From Actinomycetes bacterium (GTDB lineage Bacteria; Actinomycetota; Actinomycetes; S36-B12; GCA-2699445): a DNA stretch of 8,741 nucleotides. The stretch is from positions 1 through 8,741 of the forward strand of contig JAHZKU010000239.1 in NCBI GenBank assembly GCA_022600255.1, given 5' to 3'. Shown piece by piece: positions 1 to 5,707 of the stretch. Position 1 is the first letter of the stretch; each line of letters begins with the position of its first letter. The notes under the pieces were generated by a model. The model had not been told where the DNA came from and ran no database searches. It worked only from the letters and a program-made list of their open reading frames with translations. A program made the position numbers and the translations under genes.

Positions 1-4
1 GATA

Positions 5-22
5 GGACTTATGCATAGGTCC
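5..22. promoter_or_regulatory. Candidate operator: 18-bp near-perfect palindrome
   Basis: GGACTTATGCATAGGTCC matches its own reverse complement at 16 of 18 positions; the only mismatched pair is 9/18. The core TATGCATA is perfect. It lies directly upstream of a possible -10 box (26-31), where a -35 element would sit, as expected of a repressor site. That it binds a regulator is inference; no known operator family was recognised. It lies at the window edge, so it may instead belong to an upstream gene outside the window. Confidence 0.35.
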
Positions 23-25
23 GGC

Positions 26-31
26 TAATAT
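26..31 (+). promoter_or_regulatory. Possible -10 box of the Bax-inhibitor gene
   Basis: TAATAT fits the TANNNT -10 pattern and would start transcription near position 38, giving a leader of about 100 nt. No convincing -35 hexamer is visible at 16-18 nt spacing. A second, weaker candidate is TATACG at 36-41. Further down the leader there is a 10-bp perfect palindrome, CACTCGAGTG, at 82-91. Confidence 0.3.
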
Positions 32-128
32 TGGGTATACGCGAGAGGCAGAGGATCGCTTGTGCGACCGCTGCGCCAGTTCACTCGAGTGTTACCGATC
101 ATTCCTAGTCGAAGAACAATAGCCAAGT

Positions 129-135
129 GAAGGAG
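129..135 (+). promoter_or_regulatory. Ribosome binding site that sets the start at TTG 142
   Basis: GAAGGAG is followed by a 6-nt spacer (CCTTCC) and TTG at 142. The longer reading from GTG at 127 would place this Shine-Dalgarno sequence inside the coding region, and GTG 127 has no ribosome binding site of its own. Confidence 0.7.
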
Positions 136-141
136 CCTTCC

Positions 142-999
142 TTGCAATCCCGAAACCCGGTTCTTAACCGCATCAATCATGAACGAGCCGAGGGCGGCGC
201 TGGTTATGCCTACGATGAAGGCAAGTCTGCGTTTAACGCTGCGAGCAGCGGGGTCACCACCAAGGCCGCTGTTCAGGCTGGCGCGACCGGTGATGCACCA
301 GTGTCCACGGGGTCTGGGTCGCGCGTCACGCTAAACGATGTCGTGGCTAAGACCCTAATCAATTTCGTGTTCCTCCTAGTGGGTTCCGTGATCGGGTGGC
401 AGGCTGCGCCAACGGCCCCATGGCTCATGTGGGTGGCAATGCTCGTTGGGTTAGGCCTCGCGCTTGCCAACATCTTCAAGAAAGCCGTTTCACCGCCGCT
501 GGTGCTCGCCTACGCATTCGTGCAAGGCATTTTCCTCGGCGGTATCTCCTACTTCTACGATCAACTGGTTCAGCAGGTTGAATACGAAGGTCTGGTGGGT
601 CAGGCCATCATCGGCACGTTTGTGGCCTTCGGCGTGATGCTGCTGCTCTACTCAACCAACATCATCAAGGTCAACGGCAAGTTCATGCGGGTGATGATGG
701 TGGCCCTCATCTCCTACGCGCTGATTGCAGTGGCGTCGCTGGTGGCGGCGCTGTTCGGTGTTGGCGGCGGCTGGGGCTTCTACGGCGTGGGCTGGCTCGG
801 GATTGCGCTGTGTGCTGTTGGTGTCATTTTGGCCGCGTTCACCTTGAACTTGGATTTTGAGGCCATCAAGCAAGGCATCGCGATGGGTCTGCCAGAGCGA
901 GAGTCCTGGCGCATGTCCTTCGGGCTGCTGGTCACCTTGATTTGGCTTTACTTGGAAATCCTGCGCCTGCTCGCCATCGTGGCGCTCAGTCGGGAATAG
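142..999 (+). CDS. Bax inhibitor-1/YccA family membrane protein
   Basis: This is a multi-pass inner-membrane protein of the Bax inhibitor-1 / YccA (UPF0005) family. Bacterial members are described as pH-sensitive calcium-leak channels or FtsH-interacting proteins; the role here is not shown by the sequence. The 285-residue product (TTG start at 142; 290 residues from GTG 127) has a hydrophilic Gly/Ala-rich N-terminus of about 65 residues, then some seven hydrophobic segments between about residues 67 and 282. Family hallmarks are visible near the C-terminus: NLDFEAIKQG (residues 236-245), then GLPERESW, then the last membrane helix GLLVTLIWLYLEILRLL. Length and motif order agree with actinobacterial members, in which the long polar N-terminus is usual. 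The gene stands alone, convergent with the SGNH hydrolase 67 bp downstream. Family assignment is secure; physiological function is not. Confidence 0.92.
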   Translation: MQSRNPVLNRINHERAEGGAGYAYDEGKSAFNAASSGVTTKAAVQAGATGDAPVSTGSGSRVTLNDVVAKTLINFVFLLVGSVIGWQAAPTAPWLMWVAMLVGLGLALANIFKKAVSPPLVLAYAFVQGIFLGGISYFYDQLVQQVEYEGLVGQAIIGTFVAFGVMLLLYSTNIIKVNGKFMRVMMVALISYALIAVASLVAALFGVGGGWGFYGVGWLGIALCAVGVILAAFTLNLDFEAIKQGIAMGLPERESWRMSFGLLVTLIWLYLEILRLLAIVALSRE

Positions 1000-1066
1000 G
1001 GCTGGCGGTCGCATTATCGCGGTGCTCAGACGGGCAGAGACTACGGTGGGCGCGCCCCTGGGGCAC

Positions 1067-2110
1067 TCAGTCAGGGGCTTGGTCCTGCGGCCATTCGGTG
1101 CCCGGGTAGCGCGTCTCTGCAGATAGGGAATGCTGACCGGCGTCGTCGACAGGAGTCTTGGGGGGCAACGTTCTGCGACCCATCCGGGCCCAGCGCACCC
1201 ACCTCTTGCCAGTCTTGTCCACCACTGGGGCGCTGGTGATCTCCATGCCGGGGATTTCCGCTGCACGTGCGGCGATTTGTGGTAGCGGGGCCCAAGCGGG
1301 GGACTGGAACACGTCGGGAAGGACCTCCCCGGATTCGCCGCGGCTCAGGGCCGCGATGACAGAGGGGGCCAGCACCTGCGCGGCGGCCTCATATCCCTCG
1401 GCAGAAGGGTGAAAACGGTCCTTGGCAAACAGGTCCTCAGGCCGGGCATCAAACTCTGGTCCCAGTGTGTCTCCCATGGAGACTGCGCGTCCACCGGCTT
1501 GGACAACACACTCGGTCTGCGCTGCGGCTAAGGAACGCCCCAGTTGTCGAGCCACCCAACGCAGCGGGAGTTGGAAAGGTCGAATCGTTCCCAGATCTGG
1601 GACGGTCCCAACGACAACCTGCACGTTTTCGCTGCGCAGCCGGCGCACGGCGGCATCCAAGAACTTGATGGCTTGGCCCTGCGGCGTCAGGTGCGTGGTG
1701 TCATTGCCTCCGATGATGATGACCGCCACATGGGGTCGATAGTGCAGCGCCCGGTCAATCTGTTGATCAAGGTCACGCGAACGAGCGCCGACCTCTGCGA
1801 CCGTGCTCAGCACCACTCCGCGGCCGTCATATTCAGAAACGAGTTGGGCCAACCGGGCTCCCATCGTGTCTCGCGGATCCACCGCACCCAGACTGGTGGC
1901 CAATGAGTCGCCGATCATCACGAGTCGTATCGAAGGGCCTTTGCTGGCGCCGTAGCGGGCATCGGAATACGGCGGGCTGGTGTTCCGCACACCGATTGAC
2001 CGTTTGGCCTGTTCGACTTGGGCAGCCAACAGTCCGACCGCACCCACAGCCGTTCCCACGACGCCGCCCGCCGTGATGAGTGCGGTACGTGCCGCCTGCT
2101 GTCGGTCCAC
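1067..2110 (-). CDS. Membrane-anchored SGNH/GDSL-type hydrolase
   Basis: This is a predicted serine esterase/lipase/acyl-hydrolase of the SGNH superfamily, probably acting outside the membrane; the substrate cannot be read from the sequence. From GTG 2110 the protein has 347 residues. A hydrophobic segment at about residues 10-30 acts as an uncleaved anchor or signal. The catalytic blocks follow: block I MIGDSLATS with the nucleophile Ser69, a block II Gly near residue 108 (EVGARS), block III GGND with Asn136, and block V DRFHPS with Asp231 and His234. The C-terminal ~90 residues are basic and lie outside the core. The frame stays open up to TTG 2200, but those 30 extra residues look non-coding and start only about 8 nt after the likely transcription start. 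The start at 2110 gives the short-cytosolic-tail-plus-helix shape typical of actinobacterial homologues, although it lacks a clear Shine-Dalgarno sequence. msrA is divergent from it. Confidence 0.85.
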   Translation of the reverse strand: MDRQQAARTALITAGGVVGTAVGAVGLLAAQVEQAKRSIGVRNTSPPYSDARYGASKGPSIRLVMIGDSLATSLGAVDPRDTMGARLAQLVSEYDGRGVVLSTVAEVGARSRDLDQQIDRALHYRPHVAVIIIGGNDTTHLTPQGQAIKFLDAAVRRLRSENVQVVVGTVPDLGTIRPFQLPLRWVARQLGRSLAAAQTECVVQAGGRAVSMGDTLGPEFDARPEDLFAKDRFHPSAEGYEAAAQVLAPSVIAALSRGESGEVLPDVFQSPAWAPLPQIAARAAEIPGMEITSAPVVDKTGKRWVRWARMGRRTLPPKTPVDDAGQHSLSAETRYPGTEWPQDQAPD

Positions 2111-2188
2111 GACAGGAGTTTGGCAGGTTTGCCGCCCGATTTCCCAACGAGAGTCGGGCCGCTTTGTCTCAGAGCGCAACGACAACTC

Positions 2189-2217
2189 TCGACACCGCAA
2201 CGTTGGGGTCGCAAACT
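2189..2217 (+). promoter_or_regulatory. Possible leaderless promoter of msrA
   Basis: TCGACA (2189-2194) and CAAACT (2212-2217) are separated by 17 nt, and the T at 2217 is exactly at -7 relative to the A of the msrA ATG at 2224. The -10 is poor at its first base, but A at -11 and T at -7 are kept. There is no ribosome binding site before this ATG, which favours a leaderless message. Confidence 0.3.
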
Positions 2218-2220
2218 ATA
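2215..2220 (-). promoter_or_regulatory. -10 box of the SGNH hydrolase gene
   Basis: Read on the minus strand this is TATAGT, five of six matches to TATAAT, predicting a transcript start near 2208 and a leader of about 100 nt before GTG 2110. TTCGAT at 2242-2237 (minus), 16 nt upstream, is a weak -35 candidate. The box lies within a few bases of the msrA start codon, so the two divergent genes would share or compete for this site. Confidence 0.45.
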
Positions 2221-2223
2221 AGC

Positions 2224-2880
2224 ATGGGACTTTTTGATCGAATGTCAGGTGCTCTTCCGCCGCCCCCCGGTCGGCCGAATCGAAGTTATGCAGTTCCCGA
2301 GCGAAATGAAGTGCTCGGGACTCCACTAGACATCCCCCGGAATCCGTCCGACGATGTCGAGACAATTACCCTGGGAATGGGGTGCTTCTGGGGTTCGGAA
2401 GAGATCATGTGGCAGATTCCCGGAGTGATTACCACCTCGGTGGGCTATCAGGGTGGGGTCACCGAAAACCCCACCTACGAGGATGTGTGCACGGGCCGGA
2501 CCGGCCACGCCGAGATGGTCAAGGTCACCTACTCCGGGGGTGACCAGACTCTGAAGCGAATTCTGAGCGCGTTTTGGGAGAACCATGACCCGACCCAGAA
2601 GAATCGGCAAGGCAATGACGTGGGTAGCCAGTACCGCAGCGCCATCTTCGCCGACGACAGCCATGTTCTTGACGTAGCCAGGCGAAGTGCTGCGGCGTTC
2701 CAAGAGGTGCTGTCTTCCGATGGGATCGGAGAGATCACGACGGAGATTGCTCCAGCCGACGCACTGCCGTACTACCTAGCTGAGGGTTATCACCAGCAGT
2801 ACCTGCACAAGGTGCCACACGGCTACCGGTGTCACAGTTCGACCGGTTTGAAGCTGCCAGAGTTTGGGTTGACAGCTTGA
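2224..2880 (+). CDS. msrA: Peptide-methionine (S)-S-oxide reductase MsrA
   Basis: MsrA reduces methionine-S-sulfoxide, free or in proteins, back to methionine in the cytosol, repairing oxidative damage. The 218-residue product carries the family signature GMGCFWG with nucleophilic Cys54, then VGYQGG, the conserved Glu/His region GHAEMVKV, the stretch NHDPTQKNRQGNDVGSQYRS, and EGYHQQYL near the C-terminus. Cys203 in GYRCH sits where M. tuberculosis MsrA has its resolving cysteine, so a thioredoxin-recycled Cys54-Cys203 pair is likely. The N-terminal ~47 residues (Pro-rich) precede the catalytic core and are longer than in the shortest family members. ATG 2224 was chosen because it lies just downstream of a promoter-like sequence and gives a normal MsrA length; the frame is open further upstream, into the divergent gene. 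No MsrB partner is next to it. Confidence 0.96.
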   Translation: MGLFDRMSGALPPPPGRPNRSYAVPERNEVLGTPLDIPRNPSDDVETITLGMGCFWGSEEIMWQIPGVITTSVGYQGGVTENPTYEDVCTGRTGHAEMVKVTYSGGDQTLKRILSAFWENHDPTQKNRQGNDVGSQYRSAIFADDSHVLDVARRSAAAFQEVLSSDGIGEITTEIAPADALPYYLAEGYHQQYLHKVPHGYRCHSSTGLKLPEFGLTA

Positions 2881-2973
2881 GCATGGCGCGTAAGGTCGGT
2901 GACCGAGAGCAACTTGGCTCAATCACCCGTTCGGAAACTGGGATAGCGCAGCCGGCGGGGGCTGGATTCAGTT

Positions 2974-2979
2974 TAGGCT
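2974..2979 (+). promoter_or_regulatory. -10 box giving a leaderless start at 2986
   Basis: TAGGCT fits TANNNT and its last T is exactly 7 nt before the A of the ATG at 2986, so transcription should begin on the start codon itself. GAGGA at 2980-2984 lies too close to the ATG (1 nt) to work as a Shine-Dalgarno sequence. No clear -35 is seen. The same hexamer recurs upstream of the hemA leader at 6497-6502. Confidence 0.55.
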
Positions 2980-2985
2980 GAGGAT

Positions 2986-3309
2986 ATGGGCATAGAACGA
3001 TTTCTGAAGCAGTCGGATGGCTTTGAGGTTGATGAACCTGTGGATCCGGTGCCGATTCCGCCAGTGGGTCCAACGGGATCGAATCGGTTTGGCCTGCCCG
3101 GGAAAACCACCAGTGCCCCGCTGATCACTGGCCTACCCAATGTGCCGGGCTTGGCGGAGTTGGTACGTGCCCTGACGGCTCGCGAAGCGGCCCTGCGCGG
3201 GACAGACCAGACCGGGGCGGCCGCGGCCGCGACGGACGCCGCCCAATCGGCCTTGGAACGGATTTCAAACTATCTGGCCGCCGACGACGTGTCCGGCCTA
3301 CCGGATTAA
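2986..3309 (+). CDS. Small hypothetical protein, 107 residues
   Basis: I do not recognise this protein. It has no signal peptide, membrane segment or cysteine. Residues 1-15 are polar, residues 16-50 are rich in Pro, Gly, Val and Thr and probably extended or disordered, and residues 54-97 are Ala/Leu/Glu-rich and likely to form two helices with a stretch of alanines (GAAAAATDAAQ). It is probably cytosolic. Support for a real gene: an ATG placed precisely for a leaderless transcript, codon use with many G/C third positions like its neighbours, and a stop just before a convergent intergenic region. It has its own promoter, so it need not be co-transcribed with msrA 105 bp upstream. Function unknown; a small regulatory or structural role would be a guess. 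Confidence 0.7.
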   Translation: MGIERFLKQSDGFEVDEPVDPVPIPPVGPTGSNRFGLPGKTTSAPLITGLPNVPGLAELVRALTAREAALRGTDQTGAAAAATDAAQSALERISNYLAADDVSGLPD

Positions 3310-3381
3310 CGGAGGCGCCGCAGCCCGGGGCCTGTATCGACTCAGAGGCTGAGACTCCCAGGCTTGGTGCTTGGTGAATGA

Positions 3382-3393
3382 CGGCAATTGCCG
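3382..3393. repeat. 12-bp perfect palindrome between convergent genes
   Basis: CGGCAATTGCCG is exactly self-complementary. It lies in the 155-bp gap between the ends of the small gene and the MFS gene. That gap also holds nested short inverted repeats (GCCTG 3330-3334 with CAGGC 3359-3363, enclosing CTCAG 3341-3345 with CTGAG 3349-3353), a tandem CTTGGTG pair (3363-3376) and an 8-bp inverted pair, AGGCGCCG 3313-3320 with CGGCGCCT 3408-3415. No T-tract follows any of them. Bidirectional termination or a protein site is possible but unproven. Confidence 0.4.
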
Positions 3394-3434
3394 GATGGCC
3401 GGAGTGCCGGCGCCTGACCCTGACATCCAGCGGG

Positions 3435-3468
3435 GTGTGGCTGTTCCGAAGTGGCGCGGCAGCCTCAC
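3435..3468 (-). terminator. Candidate hairpin terminator of the MFS gene
   Basis: On the minus strand GTGAGGCTG (3468-3460) can pair with CAGCCACAC (3443-3435), 8 of 9 positions, around a 16-nt loop. It overlaps the stop codon of the MFS gene. No U-run follows, so if it terminates it would be one of the tail-less type reported in actinobacteria, or it may only protect the 3' end of the message. Confidence 0.3.
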
Positions 3469-5081
3469 GTCTTGCTGGAGTGTTCCTTGGCACTCGCCAC
3501 GAGGGTCTCCTGCATTCGGCCGGCGGCAACTAAGGCGACGCTGGCTACGGCGGCGCCGACAGCAAAAGCGGCCCCGAATCCCAGGGAATCGGCCAAGAGC
3601 CCGGCGAGCAGCGGGCCCACGATTGACCCCAAGTCTGCTGTCATCTGGAATACCGCGATGACGGTGCCTTTCCCTGACGCCCCAACGACGTCTCCTGCGG
3701 TGGCGGCTGGTGCTGAGCCCATGAACGCGGCCGCAGTGCCGGAAATCGCCATAGCTGCCAAGAACATCCACGATGCTCCGCTGACGGCCAAAGCCACCAT
3801 TCCCAGTACCGTCAGCGCCCCACCGATCAGCAGCGCGGGGCGGCGGCCCCGTTCGTCGGACAGGCGCCCGGCTGGAAGCAGCAGAATGGCTTGTGTAGCA
3901 GCGGCGATCAAGAATCCGACCCCGGCCACCCAGGCATCGGCGCGCAACCCTTCCACTACGAACAGCGGGACCAAAGAAAATCGCAGCCCGAAGGTGACGA
4001 ATCCGGTGGTTAGGTTGGCGAGCAGGGCGGCCCAATAGGCCCGGTTGCCGAGCGCCTGGCGCAAGGTGGGCGGTACGTCTTCGGGCTGGCCAGCGTCTGC
4101 CGGTGGGTCGGTCTGTCCGCGCGTGCTGATAGCCGGGGTGTCTATGGGCGCAGAGGCGTCTGGCGAAGGGTCATCGCGTTCGGGCGCGCCGAGAGGAGGG
4201 GGAGCCGGGGTCGTTTCGATAGGATCAGTCGGCGGCAACTCCGTTGCTGGCCGGGAGTTGCTCGACGGGACGAAGTCGGTGGGTGCCGCGGTTTCCGGTA
4301 GGGCCGGGACATCTGGAAGCGGGTCGTCGGGAGCCTTGTGGCGCTCCTGGCCGGAATCTGGGGTGGTTGCAGTTGCGGTGTCTGGGGACGATCCATCCGA
4401 GGCCCGAGCTGTGTTGCCTTCCCGGTCGAAGCCCGCGGTTGTCGGTGCGGCACTGTCTTCGCGGACGGGTTGCCCGGGTGGCTCGCCGGGTAGCAAGCGC
4501 CAGGCCACCGCGGCCGCTAACAGGAGGGTGACTGCGTAGACGAAGAAGGGGGCACGCACCGACCACGCCAGCACGAGTCCACCAACGGCGGGCCCGGCCA
4601 CGCCTCCTAGCAAGAAGCCAGCCTGAAATGCCCCGGCAGCCCGCCCGCGCTGATTGGCGGCCACCACCTTCAGCATTAGGGCCATGGCGGACACGGTGAA
4701 CATGCTGCTGCCCACGCCGCCGATGCCCCGCAGCGCTAGCAGTTCGGGATAGTCCCTGGCAAGGCCGGCCAGGATCGATGAGACCGAAACGATCAGTAGG
4801 CCCCAGGTCAGAATCCGACGTTCCCCGATGCGGTCGATAGCCAATCCAGCAACGGGAGCGCTGAGCAGGCGCATCCCGGCGAAGACGCTGATCACCGCGC
4901 CAGCGGCGAACGACGAAACTCCGAAACTCTTGGCATAGATCGGTATGGCCGGCGCCACGATGCCAAACCCCAAAGCGACACAGAATGCAATTGCCGAGAT
5001 TACGCCAACTTCGGGGGGTAATCCCCGCAGCACGGGGGTTCGTCGGACGCGATCCAGCACACTTCTGACTGTAAGCCGCAA
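3465..5081 (-). CDS. MFS transporter, DHA1 multidrug efflux type
   Basis: This is a major facilitator superfamily exporter, probably a proton-driven drug or metabolite efflux pump of the inner membrane. From TTG 5081 it has 538 residues and about 12 hydrophobic helices in two sets of six. Motif A after helix 2 reads GLAIDRIGERR (about residues 79-89), its repeat in the second half is PAGRLSDERGRRP (about 403-415), and the antiporter motif C appears as GGVAGPAVGG (about 159-168). Between helices 6 and 7, residues ~199-340 form a very long hydrophilic linker, acidic and rich in Pro, Thr, Ser, Ala and Asp, with no hydrophobic segment; ordinary members have far shorter loops. Start choice: GGAAG at 5092-5088 with a 6-nt spacer favours TTG 5081. 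The frame is open to TTG 5150, but that codon lies inside a strong hairpin. The transported compound cannot be inferred. Confidence 0.88.
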   Translation of the reverse strand: MRLTVRSVLDRVRRTPVLRGLPPEVGVISAIAFCVALGFGIVAPAIPIYAKSFGVSSFAAGAVISVFAGMRLLSAPVAGLAIDRIGERRILTWGLLIVSVSSILAGLARDYPELLALRGIGGVGSSMFTVSAMALMLKVVAANQRGRAAGAFQAGFLLGGVAGPAVGGLVLAWSVRAPFFVYAVTLLLAAAVAWRLLPGEPPGQPVREDSAAPTTAGFDREGNTARASDGSSPDTATATTPDSGQERHKAPDDPLPDVPALPETAAPTDFVPSSNSRPATELPPTDPIETTPAPPPLGAPERDDPSPDASAPIDTPAISTRGQTDPPADAGQPEDVPPTLRQALGNRAYWAALLANLTTGFVTFGLRFSLVPLFVVEGLRADAWVAGVGFLIAAATQAILLLPAGRLSDERGRRPALLIGGALTVLGMVALAVSGASWMFLAAMAISGTAAAFMGSAPAATAGDVVGASGKGTVIAVFQMTADLGSIVGPLLAGLLADSLGFGAAFAVGAAVASVALVAAGRMQETLVASAKEHSSKT

Positions 5082-5103
5082 ACTGCGCTTCCGATGACCA
5101 CTA

Positions 5104-5152
5104 ACCCGCAAGACCGGGTGGGCGTTGCCCTGCGCAGCCGCGCTGGGCAACG
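5104..5152 (-). promoter_or_regulatory. Structured 5' leader of the MFS efflux gene
   Basis: Two successive hairpins lie upstream of the ribosome binding site. The first (5152-5123) pairs CGTTGCCC with GGGCAACG, then, past one A-A mismatch, GCGC with GCGC, closing a GGCT loop: 12 base pairs. The second (5119-5104) pairs ACCCG with CGGGT around a 6-nt loop. Neither is followed by a U-run, so transcription termination is unlikely. A translational or RNA-stability role is inference. If the gene started at TTG 5150 the first hairpin would be coding sequence instead. Confidence 0.45.
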
Positions 5153-5200
5153 GCGCGCGCCAACTCCAGAAACCGGCAGGTCACGGTGAGCGGAGGGAGC

Positions 5201-5206
5201 TAGATT
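5201..5206 (+). promoter_or_regulatory. -10 box giving a leaderless start at 5213
   Basis: TAGATT fits TANNNT and ends exactly at -7 relative to the A of ATG 5213. The purine-rich GGAGGGAG at 5192-5199 is 13 nt or more from the ATG and lies upstream of the predicted transcript start, so it is unlikely to act as a ribosome binding site. Confidence 0.5.
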
Positions 5207-5207
5207 A
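5202..5207 (-). promoter_or_regulatory. Possible -10 box of the MFS gene
   Basis: Read on the minus strand this is TAATCT, fitting TANNNT; transcription would begin near 5195, giving a leader of about 115 nt that contains both hairpins. It overlaps almost completely the plus-strand -10 box of the neighbouring gene. No -35 was identified. Confidence 0.35.
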
Positions 5208-5212
5208 AGGCT

Positions 5213-5707
5213 ATGAGTGATGAACCCACACAGCTGCCCGCACCTGGCTGGTACGGAGATCCGCAGGACTCCGCACAACTGCGTCACTGGGACGGCACCA
5301 AATGGACTGACCACGTGCGACCCATGGTGACACAACAGGCCCCAGGCCAGGTGGGCGCAGCGCCAGCGCAGTATGCTGGTCCGCCGATTCTGGTGGTGAC
5401 CACGAATGATGTGCCGGGCTATCGCGTTACCGAGGTCATCGGTGAGGTGTTTGGTCTGACGGTCCGCGCGCGCAACGCCTTTTCAAATATGGGTGCCAGT
5501 GTTCGTGGCATGTTTGGCGGCGAGGCCAAGGGCTACACGAAACTCTTGGCCGATACCCGCCAAGAGGCCCTGAACCGGCTGAAGGCGGAGGCGGCTGCGC
5601 TGAACGCCAACGCCGTATTGGCCGTGCGCTACGACTCTGGTGAGATCGCCGATCTGATGAACGAGGTGGTGGCCTACGGCACTGCGGTCAGGATTCAGCC
5701 CCTGTGA
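5213..5707 (+). CDS. DUF2510-YbjQ (UPF0145) two-domain protein
   Basis: The 164-residue protein joins two recognised domains. Residues 9-36 are a DUF2510 module with the pattern PGWYGDP...RHWDGTKWT, a short actinobacterial motif usually found at the end of membrane or secreted proteins. Residues ~59-163 are a YbjQ/UPF0145 domain (formerly DUF74, sometimes called heavy-metal binding): VTTNDVPGYRVTEVIGEVFG, then RDTRQEAL-like helical sequence, LNANAVLAVRYDSGEI and a closing YGTAVRI strand. YbjQ forms pentamers in known structures; its biochemical role is unsettled, and no cysteine or clustered histidine here argues for metal binding. There is no signal peptide or membrane helix, so it should be cytosolic. 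Its stop codon overlaps the GTG of the lipoprotein gene by 4 bp, which implies co-translation. The start is set by the leaderless promoter. Confidence 0.88.
   Translation: MSDEPTQLPAPGWYGDPQDSAQLRHWDGTKWTDHVRPMVTQQAPGQVGAAPAQYAGPPILVVTTNDVPGYRVTEVIGEVFGLTVRARNAFSNMGASVRGMFGGEAKGYTKLLADTRQEALNRLKAEAAALNANAVLAVRYDSGEIADLMNEVVAYGTAVRIQPL

Noticed and set aside
1048..1064. GGGCGCGCCC and GCCCCTGGGGC palindromes as a terminator between convergent genes
   Set aside because: The stems are short and overlap each other, with no U-tract; no clear terminator can be supported.
652..1266. Minus-strand open frame of 204 codons between the Bax-inhibitor and SGNH genes
   Set aside because: It overlaps the 3' ends of both well-supported genes and its translation is Arg/Pro/His-rich without motifs.
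2111..2200. N-terminal extension of the SGNH hydrolase to TTG 2200
   Set aside because: The extra 30 residues do not resemble a signal or anchor; the hydrophobic anchor follows GTG 2110 as in the family.
3298..4035. Long minus-strand open frame inside the MFS gene region (245 codons)
   Set aside because: Very Arg-rich, no recognisable domain, and fully inside the MFS gene in another frame; a high-GC shadow frame.
5082..5150. N-terminal extension of the MFS pump to TTG 5150
   Set aside because: That start is buried in a 12-bp hairpin, and a ribosome binding site precedes TTG 5081. Not fully excluded.
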